Below, piece after piece: positions 52,201-61,308 of a stretch of 64,000 nucleotides of DNA (the first letter of the stretch is position 1; the number at the start of each line of letters is the position of its first letter). This stretch comes from Chryseobacterium indologenes. GTDB lineage: Bacteria > Bacteroidota > Bacteroidia > Flavobacteriales > Weeksellaceae. Both the position numbers and the translations under genes were made by a program. The stretch is from NCBI RefSeq assembly GCF_002025665.1, contig NZ_CP018786.1:186001-250000 (forward strand), in the 5' to 3' direction. The notes beneath the pieces were generated by a model. The model was not told the DNA's origin and ran no database searches. It worked only from the letters and a program-made list of their open reading frames with translations.

Positions 52201-53290
52201 TTAATTCTGAGATTATTTTTTCTATATCATCGTGGGTCATTACAGGGCTTATCGGTAGGCTTAAAACCTCCTGATGTATCTTTTCACTTATTGGGAAGGA
52301 CAGGCCATTCCAATCTTTGTAGGCTTCTTGCTTATGGGGTGGAATAGGATAGTGAATTAAAGTCTGCACACCATTTTCTGTAAGATAAGACTGTAGCTCA
52401 TCTCTTCTTTCGGAGCGGATAACAAATACATGCCAGACATGTTCATTTTCATCAGCCGGATATTCTGGCAGAATGACTGCCGGATTTTTTATTTCGTCAA
52501 TAAAACGCTTTGAAATCTCTCTTCTTATTTTATTTTCGTTGTCAATATACTTTAATTTAATATCCAAAACGGCTGCCTGAATTTCATCAAGTCTGGAATT
52601 TAATCCTTTATATATATTTACATATTTTTGATTGGAACCATAATTGGCTAAAGCTCTGATGGCTTTCATTAAATCATCATCATTGGTAGTTACGGCTCCT
52701 GCATCTCCCAAAGCACCAAGATTTTTGCCTGGATAAAAACTGAAACCAGCTGCATCACCAAGATTTCCTGATTTTATTCCTTTCCATTCTGCTCCTATTG
52801 CCTGAGCATTATCTTCTATAATTTTGAGGTTATGCTTTCTTGCAATTTCTTTAAGTGAATCAGAAAATATAATTCTACCCTGAAGATGAACAATAAGAAT
52901 ACCTTTAGTTTTTGAAGTTATTTTTTCTTCAATTTTTGATATGTCAATATTATACGTGTTAATTTCCGGTTCTACCAAAACAGGAATTAAACCATTATCT
53001 GAAATAGCTAAAATAGAAGCAATATAAGTATTGGATGGAACAATAATTTCATCTCCGATATTCATTACTCCTAGTTCTATATAAGCTCTTAAAATAAGTC
53101 TTAAAGCATCCAGGCCATTGGCAACCCCAATAGCATGTTTGGCTCCGATATAATCTGAAAGATTTTTTTCGAAGTTAGCAAGCTGATTACCCATAAGATA
53201 CCATCCGGAGCGGAAGACTTCTAAAAGCTTAGCTTCTATTTCGTTTTGATATTGTAAGTTTACCTTTTGTAAATCAAGAAATTTAATCAT
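52187..53290 (-). CDS. DegT/DnrJ/EryC1/StrS aminotransferase (FdtB/QdtB-like)
   Basis: 367 residues. PLP-dependent sugar aminotransferase. The PLP lysine is in [16 protein letters not shown] (about 180-195), preceded by [15 protein letters not shown] (PLP-ring Asp), with [13 protein letters not shown] near 58 and the C-terminal [12 protein letters not shown]. FdtB/QdtB transaminate the 3-keto sugar made by a 3,4-ketoisomerase; the two ketoisomerase genes lie upstream in the same operon. So the product is probably a dTDP-3-amino-3,6-dideoxyhexose (Fuc3N or Qui3N). Confidence 0.9.
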   Translation of the reverse strand: MIKFLDLQKVNLQYQNEIEAKLLEVFRSGWYLMGNQLANFEKNLSDYIGAKHAIGVANGLDALRLILRAYIELGVMNIGDEIIVPSNTYIASILAISDNGLIPVLVEPEINTYNIDISKIEEKITSKTKGILIVHLQGRIIFSDSLKEIARKHNLKIIEDNAQAIGAEWKGIKSGNLGDAAGFSFYPGKNLGALGDAGAVTTNDDDLMKAIRALANYGSNQKYVNIYKGLNSRLDEIQAAVLDIKLKYIDNENKIRREISKRFIDEIKNPAVILPEYPADENEHVWHVFVIRSERRDELQSYLTENGVQTLIHYPIPPHKQEAYKDWNGLSFPISEKIHQEVLSLPISPVMTHDDIEKIISELNDFK

Positions 53291-53293
53291 AGT

Positions 53294-54226
53294 TTAAAGT
53301 TTAATTGAATAAAAATCTAAAGCAATTCCTCTTGCTCCCATGTTTTCTTTCTGCTGAATTAGCCCCTCATTTAAATACTTGCCTTGGTTTTCTGTAGAAA
53401 TTCCAAAACTGTAATATTTTCTGTCTTTGAATTTTTCTAAAAGAAAATGATTGATAAAATCCAATGCTCCTGCTTTTCTTCCTTCTGATGAGGCTGCCAT
53501 ATACTGAGTATGAATGGTGTTTCCAAAATCAAAAATAACAATACCAGCTAAAATCCTGCCATCCTGATTAGCCTCGAAAAGTCTTATGTTTTCTGGAAAT
53601 TTTTCTTTTAAAATAGTGATTTCCTCTATTGTATGTACTGGTTTTGTATCAAATTTCTGAAGAACAGAGGACAGTAAGCTCCAGTATTCTTCAAAATTTG
53701 TATTTTCTGTAATAATTACATTATTTTCTTTACATTTTCTTACCAATTGTCTTTTGGTCTCTGAAAATCGGATTGGATGTGAAAGATCGATAACCGATGA
53801 AATATCTCTTCTGTAAAGATTGGCATCACTACGGAAAAGTGCATACAAATCTTCTTCCGCAGGATATTTATGAAAAATATGGGGAATCCCTTTGTATATT
53901 ATTTCATTGAAAGAAAGCTCAGAATAGTATTTCTTTATTTCATTAAAAATTTCCAGAACTTCACTGGTTTTTACAGTATGGGATATAATTAAAGATCCAA
54001 AAGTTAATCCGCCATGAGAGATAATCTGTTTTTCAGATTCGTTGGCAGGAAGTACAGCTGTGATCTTATTATTTTTAAAAATAAGAAGTGAATGATCTTT
54101 GAACCGATCTGAATGGTATTCCATAAAATCTCTGGCAAAAAAGAAAAGTCCGTTTTTACTTTCTATGATGAATTGATTCCATTCATCATAATACTCTTTT
54201 CTGTACTTTTTTATTTCAATAGCCAT
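53294..54226 (-). CDS. GNAT/FemAB-like acyltransferase
   Basis: 310 residues. Two GNAT-like halves; the second (about 145-300: YRRDISSVIDL, FSETKRQLVRKCKENNV, LFEANQDGRILAGIVIFDFGNTIHTQYMAASSEGRKAGALDFINHFLLEKF) resembles the Acetyltransf_6/FemAB group, known for adding amino-acyl or acyl groups to amino sugars or peptides. It lies between the ketoisomerase-GNAT fusion and the aminotransferase, so it may acylate the 3-amino group. It starts one base after the upstream gene. Confidence 0.75.
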   Translation of the reverse strand: MAIEIKKYRKEYYDEWNQFIIESKNGLFFFARDFMEYHSDRFKDHSLLIFKNNKITAVLPANESEKQIISHGGLTFGSLIISHTVKTSEVLEIFNEIKKYYSELSFNEIIYKGIPHIFHKYPAEEDLYALFRSDANLYRRDISSVIDLSHPIRFSETKRQLVRKCKENNVIITENTNFEEYWSLLSSVLQKFDTKPVHTIEEITILKEKFPENIRLFEANQDGRILAGIVIFDFGNTIHTQYMAASSEGRKAGALDFINHFLLEKFKDRKYYSFGISTENQGKYLNEGLIQQKENMGARGIALDFYSIKL

Positions 54227-54227
54227 C

Positions 54228-55094
54228 TTATAAGTTTATGGACATGATTATATTAGAATCTGTAGAATTCTGTTTTAAAAAACCTGCATTCTCATAAGCT
54301 TTTATAGCTCTTGTATTTTCCGCTATAACTTTTAGATATAGGCTTTTTAAATTGAGTTTTTCTTTAGCAAATTTAAAAATGTGTTTGAAAATTTCAGTGC
54401 TTAATCCTTTTCCCCAATATTCCTTTTCTCCAATATATCCGAAATATTCGGCAGATCCTTCATCAATATTTATATTTTTAAGACCGGCAACACCGATAAT
54501 ATTATTGTTGTACCGGATACCTTTGACCCAATATGTAGGATTTTGATTGAGTGAAGAAAACCATTTTTGCTGATCATCTTTTGAAAAATCAGGAGTGCTT
54601 GTTAAATGTTTAATTTCCGGCTCATTGAGCCAATCCCAGGATTTACTAAGTATTTCTGGAGTATATTCTACAAGGGTAAGTTGATGAAAACTTAAGAAGT
54701 CCTCATAATTTCTGATATAATCTTTTTCGTTATATGTATGTGAAGCTAATACAAGGCAAATAGCTCCTGAAGAAAAATTAATTTCTGAAGCCCAGATGCC
54801 GGGAGGAATATGTAATCCTAAATCAGGACGGTTCAAAAAGACTTGCCTTTTGAACTTCCCATCATCCAGAGAAACTTCAAAGCTGCCGCTTGTTGCAATC
54901 AGGAACTGATGACATTCTTTGTGGGAGTGTGAGCCTCTGCTTTCTCCTCCCGCAATATCATATAAATAGAAAACTCTTTTTACATTAAACGGAAATGATG
55001 AATTATTTTCAACCACTGTAAGGTTGCCTTCGTCAAAACTGATCTTACCTAAATCAATAACACTACAATCAAATACAGAAATATTATTTTTCAT
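54228..55094 (-). CDS. dTDP-4-keto-6-deoxyglucose 3,4-ketoisomerase fused to a GNAT acyltransferase
   Basis: 288 residues in two domains. Residues 1-138 are an FdtA/QdtA/WxcM-C cupin with RVFYLYDIAGGESRGSHSHKECHQFLI (His56 and His58 in RGSHSHK) and the conserved NEKDYIRNYEDFL end. Residues about 140-288 are a GNAT domain (LKNINIDEGSAEYFGYIGEKEYWGKGLSTEIFKHIFKFA; LYLKVIAENTRAIKAYENAGFL) with the acetyl-CoA loop E-x-x-G-K-G. The fusion would isomerise the 4-keto sugar to a 3-keto sugar and, after transamination by FdtB, acylate the amine. The start overlaps the upstream stand-alone paralogue by 11 bases. Confidence 0.85.
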   Translation of the reverse strand: MKNNISVFDCSVIDLGKISFDEGNLTVVENNSSFPFNVKRVFYLYDIAGGESRGSHSHKECHQFLIATSGSFEVSLDDGKFKRQVFLNRPDLGLHIPPGIWASEINFSSGAICLVLASHTYNEKDYIRNYEDFLSFHQLTLVEYTPEILSKSWDWLNEPEIKHLTSTPDFSKDDQQKWFSSLNQNPTYWVKGIRYNNNIIGVAGLKNINIDEGSAEYFGYIGEKEYWGKGLSTEIFKHIFKFAKEKLNLKSLYLKVIAENTRAIKAYENAGFLKQNSTDSNIIMSINL

Positions 55095-55485
55095 CAGTCA
55101 GTATTTTAAATTCTTCGAAATCTCTTATATAATCATTTTCATCATACTTCCTGTCAGAGACAATAAGTGCTAATGAATTGGTTGAAAAATTTTCCAATCT
55201 TCGCCAGAACATTTTAGGAATATATAATCCGTAATATGATCTGTTTAAAGAAAACCTTTGCTCTTCTTTTCCATTATGAAGGACCACATCAAAACTTCCT
55301 GAAAGGGCAATAATAAATTCTTGCTGCTCTTTGAAAGCATGGCTTCCTCTTACTTCTCCTCCAGGAACATCATATACCCAATATGTCCTTTGTATCTCAA
55401 AAGGAAGTTGATTGGGATATTCAAAAAATGATAAATTTCCTCTTTTATCATATATTTTGGGGAGTTCTATTATTTTCGGGATCAT
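55084..55485 (-). CDS. FdtA-like 3,4-ketoisomerase paralogue, with His51 replaced by Phe
   Basis: 133 residues, a single cupin domain as in FdtA/QdtA (RTYWVYDVPGGEVRGSHAFKEQQEFIIALSGSFDVVL, NDYIRDFEEF). The family's R-G-x-H-x-H motif reads R-G-S-H-A-F here: His49 is kept, position 51 is Phe. The next gene's N-terminal domain keeps both histidines. So this copy may have altered specificity, a structural role, or no isomerase activity. Overlaps wzt by four bases, and its own end overlaps the fusion gene. Confidence 0.85.
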   Translation of the reverse strand: MIPKIIELPKIYDKRGNLSFFEYPNQLPFEIQRTYWVYDVPGGEVRGSHAFKEQQEFIIALSGSFDVVLHNGKEEQRFSLNRSYYGLYIPKMFWRRLENFSTNSLALIVSDRKYDENDYIRDFEEFKILTDEK

Positions 55486-56741
55486 GGTGTTTGTACTTTG
55501 TATTCAAAAAATGGTCTTGTAACGCCTGGGTAAATATGCATCATTGTTCCAACTTTTACATTTTCTACTTCAAATCCAATAAATTCATCAATTCCGTATA
55601 AAAGTATTTTTTGATCTTTCCCAAAGTAAAGCTTGAAATAATAGTTTCCGGCATTCAAAAGCCCAGCAGGAATATCAAATTCTACAGTATATTCACCTAT
55701 TTTTGAGTTGTTGTTCTCTGCAACAGCTTTCCCAACATGAAAGATGACCAATTCTTCATAATTTTTGAGTTCAAAAGTTGTGTCAAGGGTAATATCCGGA
55801 CAGAAATTATGAAAAATAAGTTTTACATGTACTCCGGAATCAATATCTAGTAAATCCCCATTAATAGGAGATACTGAAAATTCTTTTATTCTGATATTTT
55901 CATTACCTATAGCTTCGTTCAGATTACCATTATACTGGTAAGAACTTTCTCTTGCGCTGCTTTTTTGATATTCTATGATTGTATTGAGAATGTCTCCTTG
56001 ATAGCTAATTTGTCCTTGATTTAAAAGTATACCTTTTGTGCATAGCTCTTTAATGGCTGTCATGTTGTGACTGACAAAAAGAATGGTTCGTCCCTCTTCT
56101 CTCGTTACATCATTCATTTTACCGAGACATTTTTTTTGAAATTCTGCATCTCCTACTGCTAGAACTTCATCTACGATAAGGATTTCAGATTCTAAATGAG
56201 CTGCTACGGCAAATGCCAGACGGACATACATTCCTGAAGAATATCTTTTCACAGGAGTATCTATATATCTTTCAACACCGGAAAAATCTACAATCTCATC
56301 AAACTTCCTTTTGATTTCCTTTCTTGTCATTCCTAAAATAGCACCATTAAGGAAAACGTTTTCTCTTCCTGTCATTTCAGGATGGAATCCTGTTCCTACC
56401 TCGAGGAGAGATGCTATTCTTCCGTTTGTATAGATCTTTCCTGTTGTAGGTTTTGTGACTTTACTTAAAACCTTGAGTAGTGTTGATTTCCCAGCACCAT
56501 TTCTGCCGATAATTCCAACCGCATCTCCTTGTCCGATTTCAAAATTAATATCACGAAGAGACCATACATAGTCTGATAATCCTTTTGTGGTTCTGTCATT
56601 GGCCTCACCAATTTTAAGATAAGGATCTTCCTTTCCTCTCACTTTATGCCAGAACCTGTTAAGGTCATGAGAGAGAGTACCTGTCCCGACTTGCCCCAGG
56701 CGATATTGTTTGGATATATTTTCTGCTTTTAAAGACAGCAT
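55482..56741 (-). CDS. wzt: Polysaccharide ABC exporter ATP-binding protein Wzt
   Basis: 419 residues. N-terminal ATPase (about 1-245): Walker A GRNGAGKST (about 80-88), signature YSSGMYVRLAFA, Walker B EILIVDEVLAVGD. The C-terminal domain (about 260-415) is the Wzt_C-like beta sandwich that in E. coli O9a recognises a modified end of the glycan. With Wzm it pumps the finished, lipid-linked polymer across the inner membrane. The extension implies that chain length is controlled by a terminal cap, which the locus' acyltransferases could supply. Confidence 0.94.
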   Translation of the reverse strand: MLSLKAENISKQYRLGQVGTGTLSHDLNRFWHKVRGKEDPYLKIGEANDRTTKGLSDYVWSLRDINFEIGQGDAVGIIGRNGAGKSTLLKVLSKVTKPTTGKIYTNGRIASLLEVGTGFHPEMTGRENVFLNGAILGMTRKEIKRKFDEIVDFSGVERYIDTPVKRYSSGMYVRLAFAVAAHLESEILIVDEVLAVGDAEFQKKCLGKMNDVTREEGRTILFVSHNMTAIKELCTKGILLNQGQISYQGDILNTIIEYQKSSARESSYQYNGNLNEAIGNENIRIKEFSVSPINGDLLDIDSGVHVKLIFHNFCPDITLDTTFELKNYEELVIFHVGKAVAENNNSKIGEYTVEFDIPAGLLNAGNYYFKLYFGKDQKILLYGIDEFIGFEVENVKVGTMMHIYPGVTRPFFEYKVQTP

Positions 56742-56785
56742 ATTCTAAAAGATATTAAATTAATAAAAAAATTTACCAACAAAGG

Positions 56786-57634
56786 TTATACAGTATCCAT
56801 AAAGGTTTTTTCAACCTTATTGAAAACAACAATTCCTATCATTAAAAGGATAAGAATAATAGCAGTACTAATTCCCAGCATGGCAGGAGAAAAGTCTCCA
56901 ACGCCTATCCAAGCATATTTAAAACATTCAAAAATACCGGTTAAAGGATTATAATAAGCCAACTTTTTAAAGAACCCTGGTAGTGATGAAACAGGATATA
57001 TCACTGGAGTTGCATACATATATAGACTTACTCCAAAACCCAGAAGCATACTCAGGTCTTTATATTTTGTAGTAAGTGAAGAAAAGATCATTCCAACTCC
57101 TAATGCAAAAAGGGCCATTAAGAATATAAGAAATGGCGTTGCAAGAATCCAGATATTAGGATGAGCCTCTCCTTTACTATAATAATATGCCCATGCAAGA
57201 ATAAATAAAATAAGCTGTACTCCAAATCGCATCAGGTTGGAGATAACAATAGACAATGGAGTAACCAGTCTTGGGAAATAAACCTTTCCGAAAATTCCCG
57301 CATTCCCTGTAAAAGTAGATGAGGTAGCAAGTAATGATGCCGAAAAGTAATTCCAGAGAGTAACTCCTGCCAGATAGAAAAGAAGGGGTGGAGCTCCATC
57401 TGTAGGTAATTTGGCAATTCTTCCAAAAATTACCAGATAGACGATAGTGGTGAGAATAGGATTAATAAAAAACCAGATTGGCCCTAAAATAGTTTGCTTA
57501 AAGCTGGACACAAAATCTCTTTTTACAAACATATAAACAAGATCTTTGTATCTCCAGACTTCTTTTAGCTTCAAGTCAAATAACGAATGATCTGCATCAA
57601 TCGTCTCAGTCCACTTTTGTTGTGGTTCATTCAT
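56786..57634 (-). CDS. wzm: Polysaccharide ABC exporter permease Wzm
   Basis: 282 residues from the ATG at 57634; a TTG six codons upstream (57652) sits in the -7 promoter element and is not the start. Six membrane helices of the ABC-2 type (YMFVKRDFVSSFKQTILGPIWFFINPILTTIVYLVIF, YYNPLTGIFECFKYAWIG and so on). It forms the channel of the exporter with Wzt, encoded 44 bases downstream. No wzx or wzy was seen in the window, consistent with the ABC-transporter route for this polymer. Confidence 0.93.
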   Translation of the reverse strand: MNEPQQKWTETIDADHSLFDLKLKEVWRYKDLVYMFVKRDFVSSFKQTILGPIWFFINPILTTIVYLVIFGRIAKLPTDGAPPLLFYLAGVTLWNYFSASLLATSSTFTGNAGIFGKVYFPRLVTPLSIVISNLMRFGVQLILFILAWAYYYSKGEAHPNIWILATPFLIFLMALFALGVGMIFSSLTTKYKDLSMLLGFGVSLYMYATPVIYPVSSLPGFFKKLAYYNPLTGIFECFKYAWIGVGDFSPAMLGISTAIILILLMIGIVVFNKVEKTFMDTV

Positions 57635-57649
57635 CTGTGTAAGTTTTTG

Positions 57650-57657
57650 CAAATTTA
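57650..57657 (-). promoter_or_regulatory. -7 promoter element of the wzm operon
   Basis: Reads TAAATTTG on the minus strand (TAnnTTTG), 15 bases before the wzm ATG. Together with the terminator after rmlA (57756-57783) it indicates that wzm starts a separate transcript. Confidence 0.5.
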
Positions 57658-57755
57658 TAATAATTAATTCTTACTGTATCTCTTAGTTTATGAATTTTCA
57701 TAGTCAATAAAACTAAAAATCAACAACTAATATATTGATATTTGAGCGTATGAAC

Positions 57756-57783
57756 AAAAACTATTGGCCATAAAGCCAATAGT
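57756..57783 (-). terminator. Rho-independent terminator after rmlA
   Basis: Perfect 9-bp stem (57760-57768 with 57775-57783) and a six-base loop. The A5 tract at 57756-57760 gives T's on the minus strand. It lies 25 bases after the rmlA stop. Confidence 0.88.
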
Positions 57784-57808
57784 CTATGAATTTTATAAAT
57801 TATATTTG

Positions 57809-58672
57809 TTATTTTCCGACAAGTTGTTTCAGGTATTCGCCGTATCCACTTTTACCATATTTAGTGGCTGTTTCAAGCAGCTTTTCCTCGTCAATGAATT
57901 TATTTCTGAAGGCAATTTCTTCAATACAGCCAATTTTAAATCCTTGTCTTTTTTCAATAACACTTACAAATTCTGAAGCGTCATGAAGAGAGTCAAATGT
58001 TCCTGTATCCAGCCATGCAGTTCCTCTGTTCAGTACGGCTACTTCAAGCTTTCCATTGTTTAAGTAAACATTGTTGATATCTGTGATTTCCAGTTCACCT
58101 CTTGCAGAAGGTTTGATATTTTTTGCAATTTCCACTACATTATTATCATAGAAATAAAGTCCGGGAACTGCGTAGTTTGATTTTGGATTTAAAGGTTTTT
58201 CTTCAATAGAAACGGCTTTCAGATTTTTATCAAATTCTACTACACCATATCTTTCAGGGTCTGCGACGTGATAAGCGAAAACAACTCCTCCTTCCGGATT
58301 GGTTTTATTTTTCAATAAAGTTCCCATTTCGGAACCATAGAAAATATTATCTCCCAATACCAGTGCTGCGGGATCATTACCTATAAAATCTTCACCCAGG
58401 ATAAAGGCTTGTGCTAAACCATCCGGGCTTGGTTGTACAACATATTCTATATTACAGCCAATTTGCGAGCCGTCGCCCAAAAGTTTGATGAAACCAGCCT
58501 GGTCATGTGGAGTTGTAATGATCAGAATATCCTTGATTCCTGCTAAAAGTAGTGTGGAGAGCGGATAATAGATCATGGGTTTGTCGTAAACAGGCATCAG
58601 TTGCTTGCTTACTGCAATCGTTAGAGGGTATAGTCTTGTTCCGGATCCTCCGGCTAATATTATTCCTTTCAT
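57809..58672 (-). CDS. rmlA: Glucose-1-phosphate thymidylyltransferase RmlA
   Basis: 287 residues, typical RmlA length. It makes dTDP-glucose from glucose-1-phosphate and dTTP. Signature [11 protein letters not shown] (8-18), [36 protein letters not shown] (metal-binding Asp near 109) and the C-terminal [20 protein letters not shown]. It feeds RmlB and then, in this locus, the 3-amino-sugar branch. 97 bases after the rmlB stop. Confidence 0.96.
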   Translation of the reverse strand: MKGIILAGGSGTRLYPLTIAVSKQLMPVYDKPMIYYPLSTLLLAGIKDILIITTPHDQAGFIKLLGDGSQIGCNIEYVVQPSPDGLAQAFILGEDFIGNDPAALVLGDNIFYGSEMGTLLKNKTNPEGGVVFAYHVADPERYGVVEFDKNLKAVSIEEKPLNPKSNYAVPGLYFYDNNVVEIAKNIKPSARGELEITDINNVYLNNGKLEVAVLNRGTAWLDTGTFDSLHDASEFVSVIEKRQGFKIGCIEEIAFRNKFIDEEKLLETATKYGKSGYGEYLKQLVGK

Positions 58673-58769
58673 GTTTTGGTGCGTGTTGCGCTTATTTCTT
58701 TTGTGTTGTGAGTTGAATTTCTGTTGAGTACAAAGGCTTTATTTCTCTGTTATCTCAATAGCAATATAT

Positions 58770-59849
58770 TTAGCTGTATTGCTTGTTGTAGTAATCCTGA
58801 TAATTTCCTGAGGTTACATTTTCAAGCCATTCTTTGTTTTCAAGATACCAGTCGATGGTTTTTCCTAAACCTTCTTCGAAAGTTACCGATGGTTTCCAGC
58901 CTAAATCTTTATTTAATTTTGTAGCATCAATGGCGTAACGTTTATCATGGCCTGGTCTGTCTTTTACAAAAGTGATCAGTTTTTCAGAATAGCCTTCCGG
59001 TCTTTCCAGTTTGGAATCCATTTGTTTGATCAGCTCTTTTACAAGATCAATATTCTGCCACTCATTGAATCCTCCGATATTATAAGTCTCTCCGGTTTTG
59101 GCTTCCTTAAAAATCTGATGAATGGCTCTGGCGTGATCAATTACAAATAACCAGTCTCTGGTATATTTTCCATCCCCATAAATAGGAAGTGGTTTTTCGT
59201 TGATAATATTTGAAATACAAAGCGGAATCAGTTTTTCAGGAAAATGATTCGGGCCATAGTTATTAGAACAATTGGAAACAATGAAAGGCATTCCATAGGT
59301 GTTTCCGTAAGCTCTTACCAAATGGTCGGAAGCTGCTTTGGATGCTGAATACGGAGATTGCGGGTCGTACGATGTTGTTTCTAAAAAGAATCCTGTTTCC
59401 CCTAAACTCCCATATACTTCGTCGGTAGAAATATGATAGAAAAGATTGTTTCTTTTTTCATCCGGGAATCTGCCGTGGGTATGGTCAGGATTTAATGTCC
59501 AGAACTCTTTGCAAAGATTCAGAAGATTAGCGGTCCCGTTTACATTCGTATTGATAAATGCCATTGGATCTGTAATACTCCTATCTACATGGCTTTCTGC
59601 TGCTAGATGTACAACTGCATCCGGATTGTATTTTTCGAAAACTTTTCTAAGTTCTTCCGGTTTTGTGATATCTGCTTTTTCGAAAACATAATTGGGTTCA
59701 TTTTCAATGTCCTTTAAGTTTTCAAGATTTCCGGCGTAGGTAAGAGCATCAAGGTTGATGATCTTAGTGTCCGGATTGTTTTTTACAAATTCTCTTACAA
59801 CATGGGAGCCGATGAACCCGGCACCTCCTGTAATAATAATGTTTTTCAT
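58770..59849 (-). CDS. rmlB: dTDP-glucose 4,6-dehydratase RmlB
   Basis: 359 residues. TGGAGFIGSHV (7-17), STDEVYGSLG (active-site Thr-Asp-Glu, about 133-142), YSASKAASD (YxxxK, about 169-173) and the C-terminal family sequence YNIGGFNEWQNIDLV. It converts dTDP-glucose to dTDP-4-keto-6-deoxyglucose, the substrate of both rhamnose and FdtA/QdtA pathways. Only four bases separate its start from the ugd stop upstream, so it is co-transcribed with ugd. Confidence 0.97.
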   Translation of the reverse strand: MKNIIITGGAGFIGSHVVREFVKNNPDTKIINLDALTYAGNLENLKDIENEPNYVFEKADITKPEELRKVFEKYNPDAVVHLAAESHVDRSITDPMAFINTNVNGTANLLNLCKEFWTLNPDHTHGRFPDEKRNNLFYHISTDEVYGSLGETGFFLETTSYDPQSPYSASKAASDHLVRAYGNTYGMPFIVSNCSNNYGPNHFPEKLIPLCISNIINEKPLPIYGDGKYTRDWLFVIDHARAIHQIFKEAKTGETYNIGGFNEWQNIDLVKELIKQMDSKLERPEGYSEKLITFVKDRPGHDKRYAIDATKLNKDLGWKPSVTFEEGLGKTIDWYLENKEWLENVTSGNYQDYYNKQYS

Positions 59850-59853
59850 TTAT

Positions 59854-61167
59854 TTATTTTGAGATGGTCTTTCTTCCTATACTTTTATAATGAAATCCGT
59901 TTTGTTCAGGGACTTCCAGTGGATACATATTTCTGCCGTCAAAAATGACTTTGTTTTTCATTTTTTTAGCCATCAGTTCAAAGTTTGGATTTTTGAATTC
60001 CGGCCATTCAGTAGCAATAAATAGTGCGTCTACATCTTCCAATGCATCATACATTCCTTTGGCATATTGTATTTTATCACCTAAAAGTTTCTTAACATTA
60101 TTTTCCGCAACAGCATCATAAGCAATGATTTCAGCACCCTTCTCTAATAGTAGAGCGATGTTGTCTAAAGATGAAGCTTCTCTGATGTCATCTGTGTTGG
60201 CTTTAAAGGCTAGTCCCCACATGGCGATTTTCTTTCCTTCAATACTTCCTCCGAAATATTTTTCAATTTCAGATACTAAAATAACTTTCTGGGTGGTATT
60301 TACAGTCTCAGTAGCTTCCAGGATCTGGAAATTAAAATCTTCCTGTTTTCCAGATTTTATAAGCGCTTTTACGTCTTTAGGGAAACAGCTTCCTCCATAT
60401 CCGATTCCCGGGAATAAAAATCTGTGCCCGATTCTGTCGTCACTACCCATTCCCAGTCTTACCTTGTCCACGTCTGCACCTACCTTTTCACAATAGTTGG
60501 CAATTTCATTCATGAAGGTGATTTTTACCGCTAAAAAAGAATTTGCCGCGTATTTGGTAAGTTCTGAAGATTTCTCATCCATGAAGATGATGGGAATTCC
60601 TGTATTGGTAAAAGGCTGGTATATTTTAGACATAATGTCTTTAGCTTTTTCTGAACTTGCTCCTACAACAACTCTTGAAGGATTCATTGAATCTTCAACA
60701 GCAAATCCTTCTCTTAAGAATTCGGGATTTGAAACTACGTCAAAAGGAATGTCTGTTTTGGAAGAGATTGTTTCTCTTACCCTATCTGCTGTACCTACAG
60801 GAACGGTACTTTTATTGACAATGACTTTGTATTCAGTCATCATTTCACCAATATTATTGGCTACCTGAAGTACATAAGACAGATCTGCGGATCCGTCTTC
60901 TCCCGGAGGAGTAGGTAATGCCAGATATATAACTTGGCTTTTGTCTAAAGCTTCTTTAAGATTGGTAGTGAAAAATAATCTTTCAGACTGGATGTTTCTT
61001 AAAAACATTTCTTCAAGGTTCGGCTCATAGATGGGAACAATGCCGTTTTTCATACCTTCTACTTTTTTTTCATCAATATCAACACAGTATACTGAATTGC
61101 CAAGTTCTGCCAGAGTAGTTCCTGTAACTAATCCTACATAACCTGTTCCTACAATCGTTATATTCAA
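59854..61167 (-). CDS. ugd: UDP-glucose 6-dehydrogenase
   Basis: 437 residues. It oxidises UDP-glucose to UDP-glucuronate. N-terminal ITIVGTGYVGLVTG (NAD site), TVPVGTADRV, the catalytic-Cys segment YGGSCFPKDVKALI (about 257-270), and C-terminal MWGLAFKANTDDIREASS. The start is TTG at 61167: no ATG is available in frame and the protein begins at the family's usual M-x-I-x-IxGTGYVG position. A TAnnTTTG-type box (TACTTTTG on the minus strand, 61193-61200) lies 25 bases upstream. It heads the ugd-rmlB-rmlA transcript. Confidence 0.95.
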   Translation of the reverse strand: MNITIVGTGYVGLVTGTTLAELGNSVYCVDIDEKKVEGMKNGIVPIYEPNLEEMFLRNIQSERLFFTTNLKEALDKSQVIYLALPTPPGEDGSADLSYVLQVANNIGEMMTEYKVIVNKSTVPVGTADRVRETISSKTDIPFDVVSNPEFLREGFAVEDSMNPSRVVVGASSEKAKDIMSKIYQPFTNTGIPIIFMDEKSSELTKYAANSFLAVKITFMNEIANYCEKVGADVDKVRLGMGSDDRIGHRFLFPGIGYGGSCFPKDVKALIKSGKQEDFNFQILEATETVNTTQKVILVSEIEKYFGGSIEGKKIAMWGLAFKANTDDIREASSLDNIALLLEKGAEIIAYDAVAENNVKKLLGDKIQYAKGMYDALEDVDALFIATEWPEFKNPNFELMAKKMKNKVIFDGRNMYPLEVPEQNGFHYKSIGRKTISK

Positions 61168-61276
61168 AATGTTTGTTTTAAAATTCTAAAGACAAAAGTA
61201 ATAAAAATCCTGTGACATACTCTTTTAATTTATTGTAAATGAAACTTACGCTATTTGCTTGATACTTAAGATAATT

Positions 61277-61306
61277 TTGCATTTTTAGAAAAAAAGCTTA
61301 TATTTG
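61277..61306 (+). promoter_or_regulatory. Promoter of the rimP-nusA-infB operon (-33 TTG, -7 TATATTTG)
   Basis: TTG at 61277-61279 and TATATTTG at 61299-61306 with 19 bases between, an excellent match to the Bacteroidota consensus. A second TAnnTTTG (TAATTTTG, 61272-61279) overlaps the -33 box and might be a further start. Transcription would begin near 61310. Confidence 0.75.
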
Positions 61307-61308
61307 CA

